Source: Paraburkholderia metrosideri (GTDB taxonomy: Bacteria > Pseudomonadota > Gammaproteobacteria > Burkholderiales > Burkholderiaceae). Taken from it: DNA of 64,000 nucleotides. Below the pieces are notes generated by a model that saw only the letters and a program-made list of their open reading frames with translations, made no database searches and was not told the DNA's origin. Both the position numbers and the translations under genes were made by a program. Below, piece by piece: positions 36,443-45,945 of this stretch. The first letter of the stretch is position 1. Each line of letters opens with the position of its first letter. The stretch spans positions 248,001 through 312,000 of the forward strand of contig NZ_CAJHCP010000009.1 in NCBI RefSeq assembly GCF_904848625.1, in the 5' to 3' direction.

Positions 36443-37216
36443 TCACGCGTTGCGGAAGTATTCGCTTGGCGGCACACCGAGCGTCTTGCGGAACATCGCC
36501 GCGAACGCACTTGGGCTGTCGTAACCGTGTTCCAGAGCAACCTCAAGTATTGAAGCACCCGCAACAAGCCGCGGCAGACTGAGCAGCAAACGCGTGTGCC
36601 GGCACCATGCGCCCTGGGTCATGCCGGTCTCGCGTCTGAAGGTGCGAGCGAGCGTGCGCTCATTCATATGGGCTTCGCGTGCCCAACCCGCGAGCGTGAC
36701 CGGCACTGACGGATGGTTGATCAACTGCGTGCAGAGCCTGACGAGTGCGGCGTGACGCGGCATTGGCACGTGCAGCGACAGAGTGGGGGCGATTTCAATC
36801 TCGTCGAGAATCAGCGCCATGATGCGGCGCGCGCGTGCGCCGCTGGCCGCGTGCTCGTCGATGTCCGCTGCGGTCACGATCAGCTCGCGCAGCAGTGTGC
36901 TCACCAGGATGACGCGGCACGCGTCGGGTAATCCCTTTCTTGCGCCCGGTTTGACGAACACGGTGCGAATACGCACGTCGCCGGTCGTTTCGATCGCGTG
37001 CTGGGTGTCTCCCGGCACCCACACCGCGCGGCCCGTGGGAACGACCCAACTGCCGCTATCGGTGCGGACGATCATCACGCCGGAAATCGCGTAAATCAAT
37101 TGACCTTGTCGGTGTGCGTGCGACGGAAAAGCGGTTCGTCCCGGCGGATCGGTGGCGATAACCGCAACCGGATGAATCTGCTGCGTGGGGGCGTAGTTCC
37201 GCGACGGATTGTCCAT
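36443..37216 (-). CDS. AraC family transcriptional regulator (cupin sensor)
   Basis: 257 aa from the ATG at 37216; an ATG at 37273 is possible. The N-terminal cupin has AFPSHAHRQGQLIYAISG and WVVPTGRAVWVPGDTQHAI; the C-terminal HTH pair is VTLAGWAREAHMNERTLART and ILEVALEHGYDSPSAFAAMF. This is the pattern of NimR/YdiP-like regulators that control MFS or RND efflux genes. It is divergent from the efflux operon starting at 37310, which it probably regulates. Confidence 0.85.
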   Translation of the reverse strand: MDNPSRNYAPTQQIHPVAVIATDPPGRTAFPSHAHRQGQLIYAISGVMIVRTDSGSWVVPTGRAVWVPGDTQHAIETTGDVRIRTVFVKPGARKGLPDACRVILVSTLLRELIVTAADIDEHAASGARARRIMALILDEIEIAPTLSLHVPMPRHAALVRLCTQLINHPSVPVTLAGWAREAHMNERTLARTFRRETGMTQGAWCRHTRLLLSLPRLVAGASILEVALEHGYDSPSAFAAMFRKTLGVPPSEYFRNA

Positions 37217-37309
37217 TTTGCGACGATGAATGTTGATTCTGCGAGAGAAAAACTCCAGTCGCGAGCTTAGCATTGCCGCTGTCTTTTCATCTCAGCTACG
37301 TGGCAATCG

Positions 37310-38785
37310 ATGACGAATTTCGGCTGGTGGCGTGTTTCTCAGGCGGCTTTGTGCCGCTATTCCCCCGTGTTGCGGATCGTGCGTTCCGGTGCGCTCGCGA
37401 GCACGATCGCGGGCTGCACGCTCGGCACGCCGTACCACGAACCCGCTGTGCCGGAGGCCGCAGTGCGCCCGTTCGTCTCGAGCGCTGCGGCGCCCGTTTC
37501 TTCCGGGCCGGCTGTCGACCCATGGTGGCAGTTGTATCGCGATCCCACGCTCGATGGACTCGTGCGGGAGGCCCTCATCAACAATCGCGATCTCGCGGTC
37601 GCGGCGGCGCATCTTCAGCGCGCGCAAGCCGTGTTGAACGAGGCGGGTGCCGCGCGTCTGCCCGACACGGCGGTTGAGCTGGGCGGCAACTACGGCAAAC
37701 AGAGCACGGATCAGATCGTCGCGGTGGCGACTCATCAGAGCGCGGCGACGCGCTGGGCCTATGCGCCTTCGCTCGCCGTGTCGTGGGAGGTGGATTTGTG
37801 GGGCCGTGTGCGTCAGCTGGTTGCGTCCGCGCAGGCCGACGCCGAGGCGATGCAGGCCGCTCGCGACGCATTGCGCGTTGCTATCGCCGCCGACACGACT
37901 GACGCCTACGCTCACGCATGCAGCTACGGCCAGCAGATCGACGTGGCGCAGCGCTCGCTGGCTATCGCCGAGCGCGTCGCGCAGTTGACCACGATTCAGC
38001 GCTCGCAAGGTCTCGTTTCCGAACTGGAAGTTGTGCGAGCAGAGGCTTTTGTCAGTGACACCCGGGCCACGTTGCCCGACTTGCAAGGCAAGCGCCGCGC
38101 AGCGCTGTATGAACTGGCCATGCTGACTGGCCGAACTCCCGCCGATATTCCCGCCGCCGCAGCGCAATGCCGCGCCGTGCCGGTGATCGCCACGCCGTTT
38201 CCCGTCGGCGACGGTGCAGCGCTTCTCAAGCGCCGTCCCGACCTGCGTGAGGCCGAGCGGCGTCTTGCGGCGGCCAGTGCGCGCGTCGGTGTGGCGACCG
38301 CGGAACTGTATCCGTCGGTGGTGCTCGGCGGTTCGGTGAACTGGCTCTCGACGAGTGGCAGTCTTGCATCGCTTGGCAATGAATACGCGGTCGCGTGGGG
38401 CATTGGACCGCTGATCAGCTGGCATTTTCCGAATCTGGCTGTGAGCCGCGCGAAGCTTGCGCAAGCGCGTGCCGACAGCGCCGCCGAACTGGCTTCGTTC
38501 GACAGTCGTGTACTGACTGCCTTGAAGGAAACCGAACAGGCGCTCACGTTGTACGGCGCCGAATGGGATCGTCATCGCGCGTTGCAGCAGGCTCGCGAAC
38601 AGCATGCGCGTGCGTTCGAGTTAGCCGAGTTGAACTACAAGGCCGGTGCGCTCGACTTCCTCGACGTGCTCGATGCGGAACGCGGTCTCGTCACGACCGA
38701 TGCTCAACTCGCTGCGTCGACCGACATCCTTGCGTCGGACCAGGTCGCCGTTTTCAAGGCATTGGGCGGCGGATGGCAGCGTTGA
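37310..38785 (+). CDS. NodT-family outer-membrane efflux lipoprotein
   Basis: 491 aa. Lipobox IAGC near residue 36, then PAVDPWWQLYRDPTLDGLV, the NodT-family start, and two OEP repeats (about 75-270 and 290-485) ending in YKAGALDFLDVLDAERGLV. It forms the TolC-like trimeric exit duct of a tripartite pump with the next two genes. The signal region is longer than usual (about 35 residues before the Cys). Expression probably under the divergent AraC regulator. Confidence 0.9.
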   Translation: MTNFGWWRVSQAALCRYSPVLRIVRSGALASTIAGCTLGTPYHEPAVPEAAVRPFVSSAAAPVSSGPAVDPWWQLYRDPTLDGLVREALINNRDLAVAAAHLQRAQAVLNEAGAARLPDTAVELGGNYGKQSTDQIVAVATHQSAATRWAYAPSLAVSWEVDLWGRVRQLVASAQADAEAMQAARDALRVAIAADTTDAYAHACSYGQQIDVAQRSLAIAERVAQLTTIQRSQGLVSELEVVRAEAFVSDTRATLPDLQGKRRAALYELAMLTGRTPADIPAAAAQCRAVPVIATPFPVGDGAALLKRRPDLREAERRLAAASARVGVATAELYPSVVLGGSVNWLSTSGSLASLGNEYAVAWGIGPLISWHFPNLAVSRAKLAQARADSAAELASFDSRVLTALKETEQALTLYGAEWDRHRALQQAREQHARAFELAELNYKAGALDFLDVLDAERGLVTTDAQLAASTDILASDQVAVFKALGGGWQR

Positions 38786-38841
38786 AAAAATCAGCGATGC
38801 GCTTGCGCTCACGCGTTATTTCTTGATTGAGGGTTCCACTT

Positions 38842-39966
38842 ATGAGTACCACTGTCGCGCCCGAAAAGCGCACGATTCCGGGAAGAAAACATCTGATCGC
38901 GGCGGCCGTTGTGGTCGTCGCCGTGACGGCCGCCGTGGCGGGCGTTCGCTGGTGGACAGTCGGACGCTTCATCGAAAGCACCGACGACGCGTACGTGCGC
39001 GCCGATGTCGTGACGATGAGTTCGCACGTGCCGGGCTATGTCAGCGAAGTTGCCGTGCAGGACGACCAGCCGGTTCGGGCCGGCGACGTGCTCATACGGA
39101 TTGACGACCGCGATTATCAGGCGAAGGTGGATCATGCCGAAGCAACGGTGAGTGCCGCGCTCGCGGCCATTCATGAGCAGGAAGCCGGTGCCGCGAGTCT
39201 GGATGCGCAAGTGGCGCAGCAGAGCAGCCTCATCGCACAGGCGCAGGCGGACGTCGCGGCTGCGAGGGCGGATGCCGTGCGCCGCGATGCCGATGCGGGC
39301 CGTTATCGCGAGTTATATGCGCAGCAGGCGTCCAGCGGTCAACGGCTTGAATTGGCGCGGGCCGACCAACAGAAAGCGGCCGCGGTGCTGGCGAAGGCGA
39401 GCGCCGCCGTGCAAAGTCAGCGGGATCAGCAGGACGTACTGCGCAGGCGTCGGGAGCAGAGCCTCGCGGGCATCGAAAGGGCGAACGCGCAGTTGAGCGA
39501 AGCGCGCTCGGCGCTTGCGCTGGCTCAACTCGATCTGCAGCACACGGTGATTCGCGCGACCCGCGACGGTGTGATCGGTCAACGCACGGTGCGGCCGGGC
39601 CAGTATGTCGAGACCGGTATGCCATTGCTGGCGGTGGTGCCACTGAATGACGTGTACGTGGTGGCCAACTTCAAGGAAACCCAACTGGGCGACATGCATA
39701 CGGGTCAACCGGTGCAGATCGACATCGACACGTATTCAGGGCACACGTTGCGCGGAAAGGTCACGAGCATCGCGCCAGGGTCCGGCGCGGAGTTCGCGTT
39801 ATTGCCACCTGACAACGCCACGGGAAACTTTACGAAGGTCGTTCAACGGATTCCCGTCAGGATACGATTCGACGCGTCACGCGAGGATGCTCGCCGGTTG
39901 CGTGCGGGTATGTCGGTCGTCGTGAGAGTCGACACGCGCAATGCGGATGGCGGGCAGCCGTCATGA
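38842..39966 (+). CDS. EmrA-type membrane fusion protein
   Basis: 374 aa. One N-terminal TM helix (HLIAAAVVVVAVTAAVAGV), ESTDDAYVRADVVTMSSHVP (typical EmrA/HlyD start), a long coiled-coil hairpin (about 95-215) flanked by lipoyl halves, and a beta-barrel domain with VVANFKETQLGDMHTGQ. It links the EmrB-type inner-membrane pump to the outer-membrane duct. ATG at 38842 (GAGGG upstream) is 56 bases after the duct gene; the stop overlaps the next start by 4 bases. Confidence 0.92.
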   Translation: MSTTVAPEKRTIPGRKHLIAAAVVVVAVTAAVAGVRWWTVGRFIESTDDAYVRADVVTMSSHVPGYVSEVAVQDDQPVRAGDVLIRIDDRDYQAKVDHAEATVSAALAAIHEQEAGAASLDAQVAQQSSLIAQAQADVAAARADAVRRDADAGRYRELYAQQASSGQRLELARADQQKAAAVLAKASAAVQSQRDQQDVLRRRREQSLAGIERANAQLSEARSALALAQLDLQHTVIRATRDGVIGQRTVRPGQYVETGMPLLAVVPLNDVYVVANFKETQLGDMHTGQPVQIDIDTYSGHTLRGKVTSIAPGSGAEFALLPPDNATGNFTKVVQRIPVRIRFDASREDARRLRAGMSVVVRVDTRNADGGQPS

Positions 39967-41543
39967 CAACGACCAGGCTCGCCGCAGCCGATAGCGCAAA
40001 CGTCTCGCTGCGGACGTGGATTGCCGTGCTCGGCGGTGTATTCGGCTGCTTTATGGCCGGCATGAACGTGCACGTGACAAACGCGTCGCTGCCCGACATT
40101 CGCGGCTCTCTGGGCGCCAGTTTTGAAGAAGGCTCATGGATAACCACCGCCTATCTGGTCGCGGAAATCATCGTCATTCCGCTGACCGGGTGGCTCGTGC
40201 AGGTATTCACGATTCGCCGCGTACTACTGACTGGCGCAAGCGGGTTCCTGGTGTTTTCGCTCGTCTGTTCAGTCGCGCCCAACATCGACACGATGATCAT
40301 TGCCCGCGCATTGCAGGGCGCATTTGGCGGTGTGCTGATTCCGTTGTCGTTCCAGTTGATCGTCACCGAATTGCCGGTCGCGCGGCATCCGCTCGGCATG
40401 GCGCTCTTTGCGATCGCCAATAACGTGGCGCAGGCAGCCGGCCCGTCGATGGGCGGCTATCTCACCGACATGTATTCGTGGCGCTGGATCTTCTATTTGC
40501 AGATTCCGCCGACGCTCGTCCTGCTCGGTGCCATCAGCTGGTCGATCAAGCCCATGCCGATGCACCTCGCGAAGCTGCGCAACGCCGACTGGCCCGGCAT
40601 ATTGACCATGGCAATCGGCCTGAGCGCGTTGCAGATCGCGCTGGAAGAGGGCGGCCGGCAGGACTGGTTCTCGTCCCCGTTCATCGTCAACATGCTGATC
40701 GTCGCGGTACTCGGTCTTGCCGTGTTCGCCACCATCCAGTTGCGTCGCCGGGAGCCATTCATCAATTTGCGACTGCTCGGCCGCTACAACTTCGGCATTG
40801 CAAGCCTCATGCAGTTTCTGTTCGGCGCGGTCGTATTCGGTGTCGTGTTTCTCGTGCCGAACTATTTTGCGGAATTGCAGGGCTACAGTGCGCGTGACAT
40901 TGGCCTCGCGATGATTCCGTACGGACTCGTCCAGTTCGCGATGTCATTTCTGACGCCGCCATTGATGCGCCGGACCAGCGCACGTACCGCGATCATTCTC
41001 GGCTTCGCGCTGGTTGCCGCCGGCTGTCTGATGAACATTCATCTGGACCGGTACGCAGCGTCTAACGTGATCGTCCCTTCGCTCATCGTGCGCGGCATCG
41101 GTCAGTCGCTGGTGGTGATCGCGTTGTCCGTGATGGCCGTCGATGGTCTCGAAAAGAGTCAGCTTGGATCGGCTTCGGGATTATTTACTATGGTGCGCAA
41201 TGTCGGCGGCGCGATCGGCATTGCGGTTGCCAGTCAGATCGTGGTCGAACGCGAGAAATTACATGCATTGCGTCTCGGCGAGTCGATCACGCCGTTCTCA
41301 TCTGCATTCCAGGAGCGCGTGGTCTATCTCGCGAGATTGCTCGCGGGCAACCATGCGCCGCGTGCCGATGTATTGCCGAAAGGCGAGCTGAGCGGGGCAC
41401 GCGAGCTTGCGTTTGGCATCATCAACCAGACCGTCGGCCGGGAAGCGTTGTTGATGGCTTATAGCGACACGTTTTTAATCGCCGGTATCGCGATGGGCGC
41501 CTGTACTTTAGGCGCATTCATTCTGCGAAGCCGGCGTCATTGA
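39963..41543 (+). CDS. EmrB/QacA-type DHA2 multidrug exporter
   Basis: 526 aa, 14 TM helices. Signatures: FMAGMNVHVTNASLPDIRGS, WITTAYLVAEIIVIPLTGWL, ALQGAFGGVLIPLSF and AGPSMGGYLTDMYSWRWIFY. Proton-driven exporter of hydrophobic drugs or uncouplers, working with the preceding fusion and duct proteins. ATGA overlap with the fusion protein gene shows translational coupling. Confidence 0.93.
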   Translation: MTTTRLAAADSANVSLRTWIAVLGGVFGCFMAGMNVHVTNASLPDIRGSLGASFEEGSWITTAYLVAEIIVIPLTGWLVQVFTIRRVLLTGASGFLVFSLVCSVAPNIDTMIIARALQGAFGGVLIPLSFQLIVTELPVARHPLGMALFAIANNVAQAAGPSMGGYLTDMYSWRWIFYLQIPPTLVLLGAISWSIKPMPMHLAKLRNADWPGILTMAIGLSALQIALEEGGRQDWFSSPFIVNMLIVAVLGLAVFATIQLRRREPFINLRLLGRYNFGIASLMQFLFGAVVFGVVFLVPNYFAELQGYSARDIGLAMIPYGLVQFAMSFLTPPLMRRTSARTAIILGFALVAAGCLMNIHLDRYAASNVIVPSLIVRGIGQSLVVIALSVMAVDGLEKSQLGSASGLFTMVRNVGGAIGIAVASQIVVEREKLHALRLGESITPFSSAFQERVVYLARLLAGNHAPRADVLPKGELSGARELAFGIINQTVGREALLMAYSDTFLIAGIAMGACTLGAFILRSRRH

Positions 41544-41643
41544 CGACTCGCCGAATTGCCAGCGTGAATTTGAAGTGACAGCGCTGCAATCGTCATAAAG
41601 GCGGCACACAATAGCGCACCTTATCCTTTTGAATCGACATCAG

Positions 41644-42015
41644 ATGAACAAATCTTTGGCCGCCGCAGCACTCTTCACCCTTTGCTCCGTTGCGCACGCA
41701 AGTTCGGCCCCCGATACGAACAACGGCTTTCTCACCGGCAAACTCTTTCAGGGTGGAAGTCAGTCGCTGCGTACCGCCTATGTGATCGGCGTGCTCGACG
41801 GCTTCTCCTATGCGCCTGTGTTCGGCGCGCCGGACGCGAAAGTCGCGAAGCTGCAGCGCTGCATCGGAACGATGCATATCGATGCACGGCAGGTGGGCAC
41901 CATCGTCGATCAATACCTCGTTGCGCACCCCGAGTGGCTGAATGAAAAGATGCAGCCGGTCGTCCTGCGCGCAATGCAGCAGGTTTGCGCGACCAACGGG
42001 GCCGCGATCGACTGA
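41644..42015 (+). CDS. Small exported protein, Rap1a/Tai-like
   Basis: 123 aa. Signal peptide MNKSLAAAALFTLCSVAHAS with AHA cleavage. The mature part has YVIGVLDGFSYAP, a central Cys (LQRCIGTMH), IVDQYLVAHPEWLNEKMQPV and a C-terminal Cys (MQQVCATNG). The layout recalls the Rap1a/Tai family, which includes type VI secretion immunity proteins and many orphan periplasmic proteins. No T6SS effector is nearby, so an immunity role is not supported. ATG at 41644 chosen over 41629 because it starts the signal peptide. Confidence 0.6.
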   Translation: MNKSLAAAALFTLCSVAHASSAPDTNNGFLTGKLFQGGSQSLRTAYVIGVLDGFSYAPVFGAPDAKVAKLQRCIGTMHIDARQVGTIVDQYLVAHPEWLNEKMQPVVLRAMQQVCATNGAAID

Positions 42016-42033
42016 AGGTTGGCCAGAGTGATT

Positions 42034-42051
42034 GCCCCTCGCGAGAGGGGC
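42034..42051 (+). terminator. GC-rich hairpin after the small exported protein gene
   Basis: GCCCCTC and GAGGGGC form a perfect 7-bp stem with GCGA tetraloop, 19 bases past the stop codon. No T-run follows. Confidence 0.5.
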
Positions 42052-42146
42052 GTGCGTCTCAACGTTTCGTTCTATTCTTTCGCGCCGCGGTTTCAGCCAG
42101 ATCGGCGCGCGACGAGCGCATAGCGCGCTCGTCTTTCATTCCGCTC

Positions 42147-43601
42147 TTACTTGCGATCGCTGTCGTAGCCATCATTGAGCGTCTTCACAAACGCAATGAT
42201 GTCGTTGATATCGTCGTCGGTCATCGCGGGCTTGTCGCCCAGCTTGCGATCGAACGGCGCATCTGCAACGTCGATATTCGCGTGGTATTTCGCAGGCAGA
42301 TCGTCATAGGCCAGAACCTTGCCCGACGCGTCATGCGGGTAAATTTTCTCCGGGCTCGTGTTGCGCAGGTTATAGAAATCCATCACGTGTTTTAGGTCGT
42401 GATACACGCCGTTGTGGAAGAACACACCGCGGTTGGCCGAGTTACGCAGCGTCGGCGTCAGGAACATGCCGCAATATTGCGTATCTTTCGTCATATCGGT
42501 ACGGAAAGGCCCACACACGCCCATGTCGTAGAACTTCGGATCCTTGTTCTGCGGAAGTTCGTGATTGCGTGGGACACCCAGCGCCTCGTACTGCGTGTCC
42601 GTGAATAACGGCGGCAGACCGTCGGACGTCGGTTGGCTCAAATGGCAACCTGCACAATTCGCCTTGTTCTGATCGTTGAACAGGCGCAGGCCGTGCAATT
42701 CGGCCTGGCTAAGACGGGCCCGCCCTTCGAGCCACGCGTCGTACTTACTCGTGAACGGATGAAACGCCTGATCTTCGAACTGGTACCGGCCAATCGCGAA
42801 CATCGCTTCCGACACCAGCAGATTCGGGTCGTTGACGACGCGTGCACCGAAGAGCTGCTTCATCGTATCGACGTACTTCGAATGCATGAGCTTGTCGGCG
42901 ACCGCGGCCACGTTCGGGTTGGCCATTTCAACCGGGTTCGTCATCGGGCCGAGCGCCTGATCCTGAAGCGTGCTCGCACGGCCATCCCAGAAGAAGCCGC
43001 CTTGCGGCACCATCGCCGGGGCGGCAGGCGCAACGCCGGCGTTTTTCTGCGCGCGTTGCACACCTTGTGCCGCGGATGCCAGTACATCGAGGTTAACCGG
43101 CGCCGCGTCGGTTTCGCCCTGATCGGGACCGATACTGAACGGAGCCTGGCGATACAGATAAGCAAGCGAGGGCACCGGCCGATAGCCAGCGTCCGTCATA
43201 TGAGGGCCGCCCAGTTGCACCGACAGATCGTTGGGAGGGCCGAATGCGTGTGAGGCGCTATGGCACGATGCGCACGACTGTTTGCCCGACGCCGACAGCG
43301 ACGGGTCATTGAACATGTCCCTGCCGAGCACAGCGGCCGCGCTGAGCGGCGCGACCGGGGGACGCAGCAGCGTGACCGGATGAGCATTGGCGCCCGTCAG
43401 ATCTTCAACCTTGTCGCCGATCGCCGTCGGCATGCGCTCAGGGTAGATCAGCGCGTAGCCAGCTACGACGGCGCATGCCAGCACGATGCCCAGCAGTGTC
43501 CACAAAATCCGGTGGCGCAGCGTGGGCCTGGCAGCGTCGGGAGACGGGTCGCTTCCGGTGGGGAGTTGCGAAGGCAAGGTGGCATTCGAAGGAAGGTTCA
43601 T
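42147..43601 (-). CDS. Di-heme cytochrome c peroxidase / MauG family protein
   Basis: 484 aa, longer than typical cytochrome c peroxidases (about 320-350). One N-terminal TM segment (residues 31-52) anchors it in the inner membrane facing the periplasm. Two heme-attachment motifs are present: CASCH (110-114) and CAGCH (near 317), with conserved LGRDMFNDPSLSASGKQSC and FFHNGVYHDLKHVMDFY. It would reduce H2O2 with electrons from cytochrome c, or perform MauG-like oxidations. It lies downstream of the phosphoesterase gene on the same strand, separated by a perfect 13-bp inverted repeat. Confidence 0.88.
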   Translation of the reverse strand: MNLPSNATLPSQLPTGSDPSPDAARPTLRHRILWTLLGIVLACAVVAGYALIYPERMPTAIGDKVEDLTGANAHPVTLLRPPVAPLSAAAVLGRDMFNDPSLSASGKQSCASCHSASHAFGPPNDLSVQLGGPHMTDAGYRPVPSLAYLYRQAPFSIGPDQGETDAAPVNLDVLASAAQGVQRAQKNAGVAPAAPAMVPQGGFFWDGRASTLQDQALGPMTNPVEMANPNVAAVADKLMHSKYVDTMKQLFGARVVNDPNLLVSEAMFAIGRYQFEDQAFHPFTSKYDAWLEGRARLSQAELHGLRLFNDQNKANCAGCHLSQPTSDGLPPLFTDTQYEALGVPRNHELPQNKDPKFYDMGVCGPFRTDMTKDTQYCGMFLTPTLRNSANRGVFFHNGVYHDLKHVMDFYNLRNTSPEKIYPHDASGKVLAYDDLPAKYHANIDVADAPFDRKLGDKPAMTDDDINDIIAFVKTLNDGYDSDRK

Positions 43602-43710
43602 GGCGATAGCTGGAGCAAATCTGAACTACATATAAGCAAGTCGAGCCACCGTACCGGCTGGCTCGACGCGTTGACTAACTGTCTTTTATCAATTGACCGT
43701 TCACCGAACG

Positions 43711-43750
43711 TCATGCCGCAGGATTGAACAGCAGCTCTCCTGCGGCATGA
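43711..43750. repeat. Perfect 13-bp inverted repeat between phosphoesterase and peroxidase genes
   Basis: TCATGCCGCAGGA and TCCTGCGGCATGA enclose 14 bases. There is no T-run on the minus strand. It lies 35 bases after the phosphoesterase stop and 110 before the peroxidase start. It could be a partial terminator, an RNA-stability hairpin, or an operator. Confidence 0.7.
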
Positions 43751-43784
43751 CAGACGGACGAACCGAACACGTCACTCCACCTGC

Positions 43785-45512
43785 TTAGTCCGTCGTTGCC
43801 GGAGCGGACGACAGCTTGGCACCCGTGTTCGTGTCGACATACACCGCCGGCGTTGCGCCGCCATTCGTGAAGTCGAACAGCGCGTTCAGGCTGCCCGTCG
43901 CCGCGTCGTGCGAGCCGCCACCCAGGCGCGTGCCGCCCAGCCAGTTGTCTTCGATGAACTTGACAACCGAAGCCTGTGTGATCAGCGTGTGGTCGATGTA
44001 GTTGCTACGTGCATACGGCGAGATCACGACGAGCGGAACACGCGTGCCCGGACCGCAACGGCCGTTCACGTTAGCGCCCGACACGCCCACGCCTTGCGTC
44101 GCACCCGTTGCGTTACACGTACCGACGCCGTTCAACTGGTCGGCGGTCGGGTCGAACGACGAGGTCGTCGGCGTCGAGTAAGCATGGTCGTACCAACCGT
44201 CCGAATCGTCGTACGTCAGGACGATGGCGGTGTTCTTCCAGTCCGGCTGTTGCTCGAGGAAGTTGACGACCTTCGTATAGAACGCCTGCTCGTCGAGCGG
44301 ATCCGAATTGCCCGGGTGGCCATCGCCAACTGCCGGTGCCTTCAGATAGCTGACCGACGGGAAGTTGCCTGCCTTGACTGCTGCGAAGAAGTCGTCGGTG
44401 TCGTACTGGTGGTGAACCGGCGTGGCCGTCGAATCGAGCGGATCGGTCTGGCCGATCAGCGCGGTCGAGGTCGGGCGCGTATGGGCCAGGTTGGCCGTCG
44501 TCGCGTAGTACTGGAACCAGTTGTGGTGCGGTACGTAGTCCGCCTTCGTTGCACCGAGAACCGACGAATACGTGCTGCGGGCACATGCCGTCGTGCCGTT
44601 CGCGTTCGTGGTGGCCAGGTTGAAGCCGCCCATGAAGCCGCCCCACGAGATGTTCTTCGCGTTGAGCAGGTCGCCGATGTTCTTGTTGGCCGAGGACATC
44701 ACCACGTTGTCGGAGGCGGACGTCGACGAACACTTGTCGCCGGTCGGGTCGGAGTCGCCGTTCATCGTGAAGCCGCCGGTGCCGTCGGCGATCACGTTGT
44801 CGCCTTGCGCTGCGCCGTTCGCGGGAACCGCGCCGTTCGTCTGGCCCGAGATGACTTCGATTGCACCCGGGGTCGACGGACCGTACGTATCCGTGTACAT
44901 GTTGTCGCTTATCGCAAAGTTCTGAGCGTAGTTCCAGAGCGCCTGAACCGTATTGCCGTCGTAGTAACCCATCACGAGACCCGGCGTACCGAAGGTCGTA
45001 CCGGAACTCGCACCATTGTTACCCGTGTACTTCGGGAACAGGTCGGCTGCGCCATTGTCGTAAGCGAGCTGTTCGTTGCGGTAGTCGTGCGACTGGCCGT
45101 TCGTGTTGGCCTGGCTGCGGTCGAGTCGGAACGGGTTGATGCCGCTGCCTGCTGCAAACGCGTTGTTCGCCGTGTTCAGGAAGTTCGGGTTGCTCGTCAG
45201 CAGCGACTTCTGATTCAGGTTGTTGATCTGGGTCGGCGTATTGGCTGCTGCCGTGAATGCAGGTTCACCAACCGGGTTCTGTGCGTTCGGGTAGGTGCCG
45301 AAGTAGTGATCGAAGGAACGGTTCTCCCCGAAGATCACGACCAGGTGCTTGATCGGCGTAGCGGTGGTCAGCGCGTCCTGCGCGGACACGGTCACGGCGG
45401 GCGCAGAGGCGCCCGCGGTCGATGCAGGCGAGGAATCGTTGCTGTGACCGCATGCGCTCAGCACAAATAGTGCTGCGGCAAACGGGATGGGCAATAGGGT
45501 TCGGCGAAACAT
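43785..45512 (-). CDS. Phosphoesterase lipoprotein (AcpA/phospholipase C-like)
   Basis: 575 aa. Lipobox LSAC in FAAALFVLSACGHSN, so a lipid-anchored envelope protein. The catalytic core is the phosphoesterase family PF04185: VVIFGENRSFDHYFGTYP (metal-binding Glu-Asn), YTDTYGPSTPGAIEVISGQT, and VLTYDDSDGWYDHAY with metal ligands. Related enzymes are phospholipases C and the acid phosphatase AcpA. Probably hydrolyses phosphate esters in the periplasm or at the surface. ATG at 45512 with GGAGCC upstream, chosen over an ATG 15 bases earlier that lies in the ribosome site. Confidence 0.88.
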   Translation of the reverse strand: MFRRTLLPIPFAAALFVLSACGHSNDSSPASTAGASAPAVTVSAQDALTTATPIKHLVVIFGENRSFDHYFGTYPNAQNPVGEPAFTAAANTPTQINNLNQKSLLTSNPNFLNTANNAFAAGSGINPFRLDRSQANTNGQSHDYRNEQLAYDNGAADLFPKYTGNNGASSGTTFGTPGLVMGYYDGNTVQALWNYAQNFAISDNMYTDTYGPSTPGAIEVISGQTNGAVPANGAAQGDNVIADGTGGFTMNGDSDPTGDKCSSTSASDNVVMSSANKNIGDLLNAKNISWGGFMGGFNLATTNANGTTACARSTYSSVLGATKADYVPHHNWFQYYATTANLAHTRPTSTALIGQTDPLDSTATPVHHQYDTDDFFAAVKAGNFPSVSYLKAPAVGDGHPGNSDPLDEQAFYTKVVNFLEQQPDWKNTAIVLTYDDSDGWYDHAYSTPTTSSFDPTADQLNGVGTCNATGATQGVGVSGANVNGRCGPGTRVPLVVISPYARSNYIDHTLITQASVVKFIEDNWLGGTRLGGGSHDAATGSLNALFDFTNGGATPAVYVDTNTGAKLSSAPATTD

Positions 45513-45945
45513 TAGGGGGCTCCACATTCGCTGTCCAGCCCTTCCGTCGATAGGCGCGGAGGGTCTGGAGGATTGTTGTTAGAAACGCGACGGCCAAACT
45601 ACTGGATGAAGCTGGCGCATTGGACCATTAATGAGTGAAAGTTTTCGGGCAACATTCTGACTGTCGCCTTTCATTCGTACCTACGTAATGCTTTAAATGA
45701 CATTACGTTTAGGCGCGCGACGCATGGCGACGCGAAAGTGCGTGGGCACTTTTGCGTCGGGTCGAGGCGATTGAGAACCGGCATCCGGTGCGGCGCAATG
45801 CTCGCGCTGTGAGGATGGGTTCGAAAGAAATGGCGCTATGTTTCGATGCCGACTGAGGGGTGTCGGCGATGCTCGCTGGCTTCAGGCGTAGGCGCTCAGC
45901 GCGATATCAGCTGCTTCGCATCTGATCAACAACTTCACAGGGTTC
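45513..45945. other. Intergenic region upstream of the phosphoesterase
   Basis: 433 bases. It contains a hairpin at 45729-45758 and, nearer the gene, an AT-richer stretch at 45600-45710 that probably holds the promoter. No gene seen. Confidence 0.45.
45729..45758. repeat. Stable hairpin (12 of 13 paired) downstream of acyltransferase
   Basis: GACGCGAAAGTGC and GCACTTTTGCGTC pair except at one position, with the tetraloop GTGG. It lies 188 bases past the acyltransferase stop on the minus strand and has no T-run. It may end that transcript. Confidence 0.55.

Noticed and set aside
37292..38605. Minus-strand open frame of 437 codons over the efflux duct gene
   Set aside because: Shadow of the NodT-family gene; Arg-rich and without family similarity.
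41644..42015. Type VI secretion immunity protein
   Set aside because: The protein resembles Rap1a/Tai in layout, but no effector or secretion gene lies nearby.
43908..45470. Plus-strand open frame of 520 codons over the phosphoesterase
   Set aside because: Arg/Val-rich shadow; the minus strand carries the lipoprotein and catalytic motifs.
45600..45710. Possible Pho box upstream of the phosphoesterase
   Set aside because: Only a partial TGTCAT-like match, without the second repeat at 11-base spacing.
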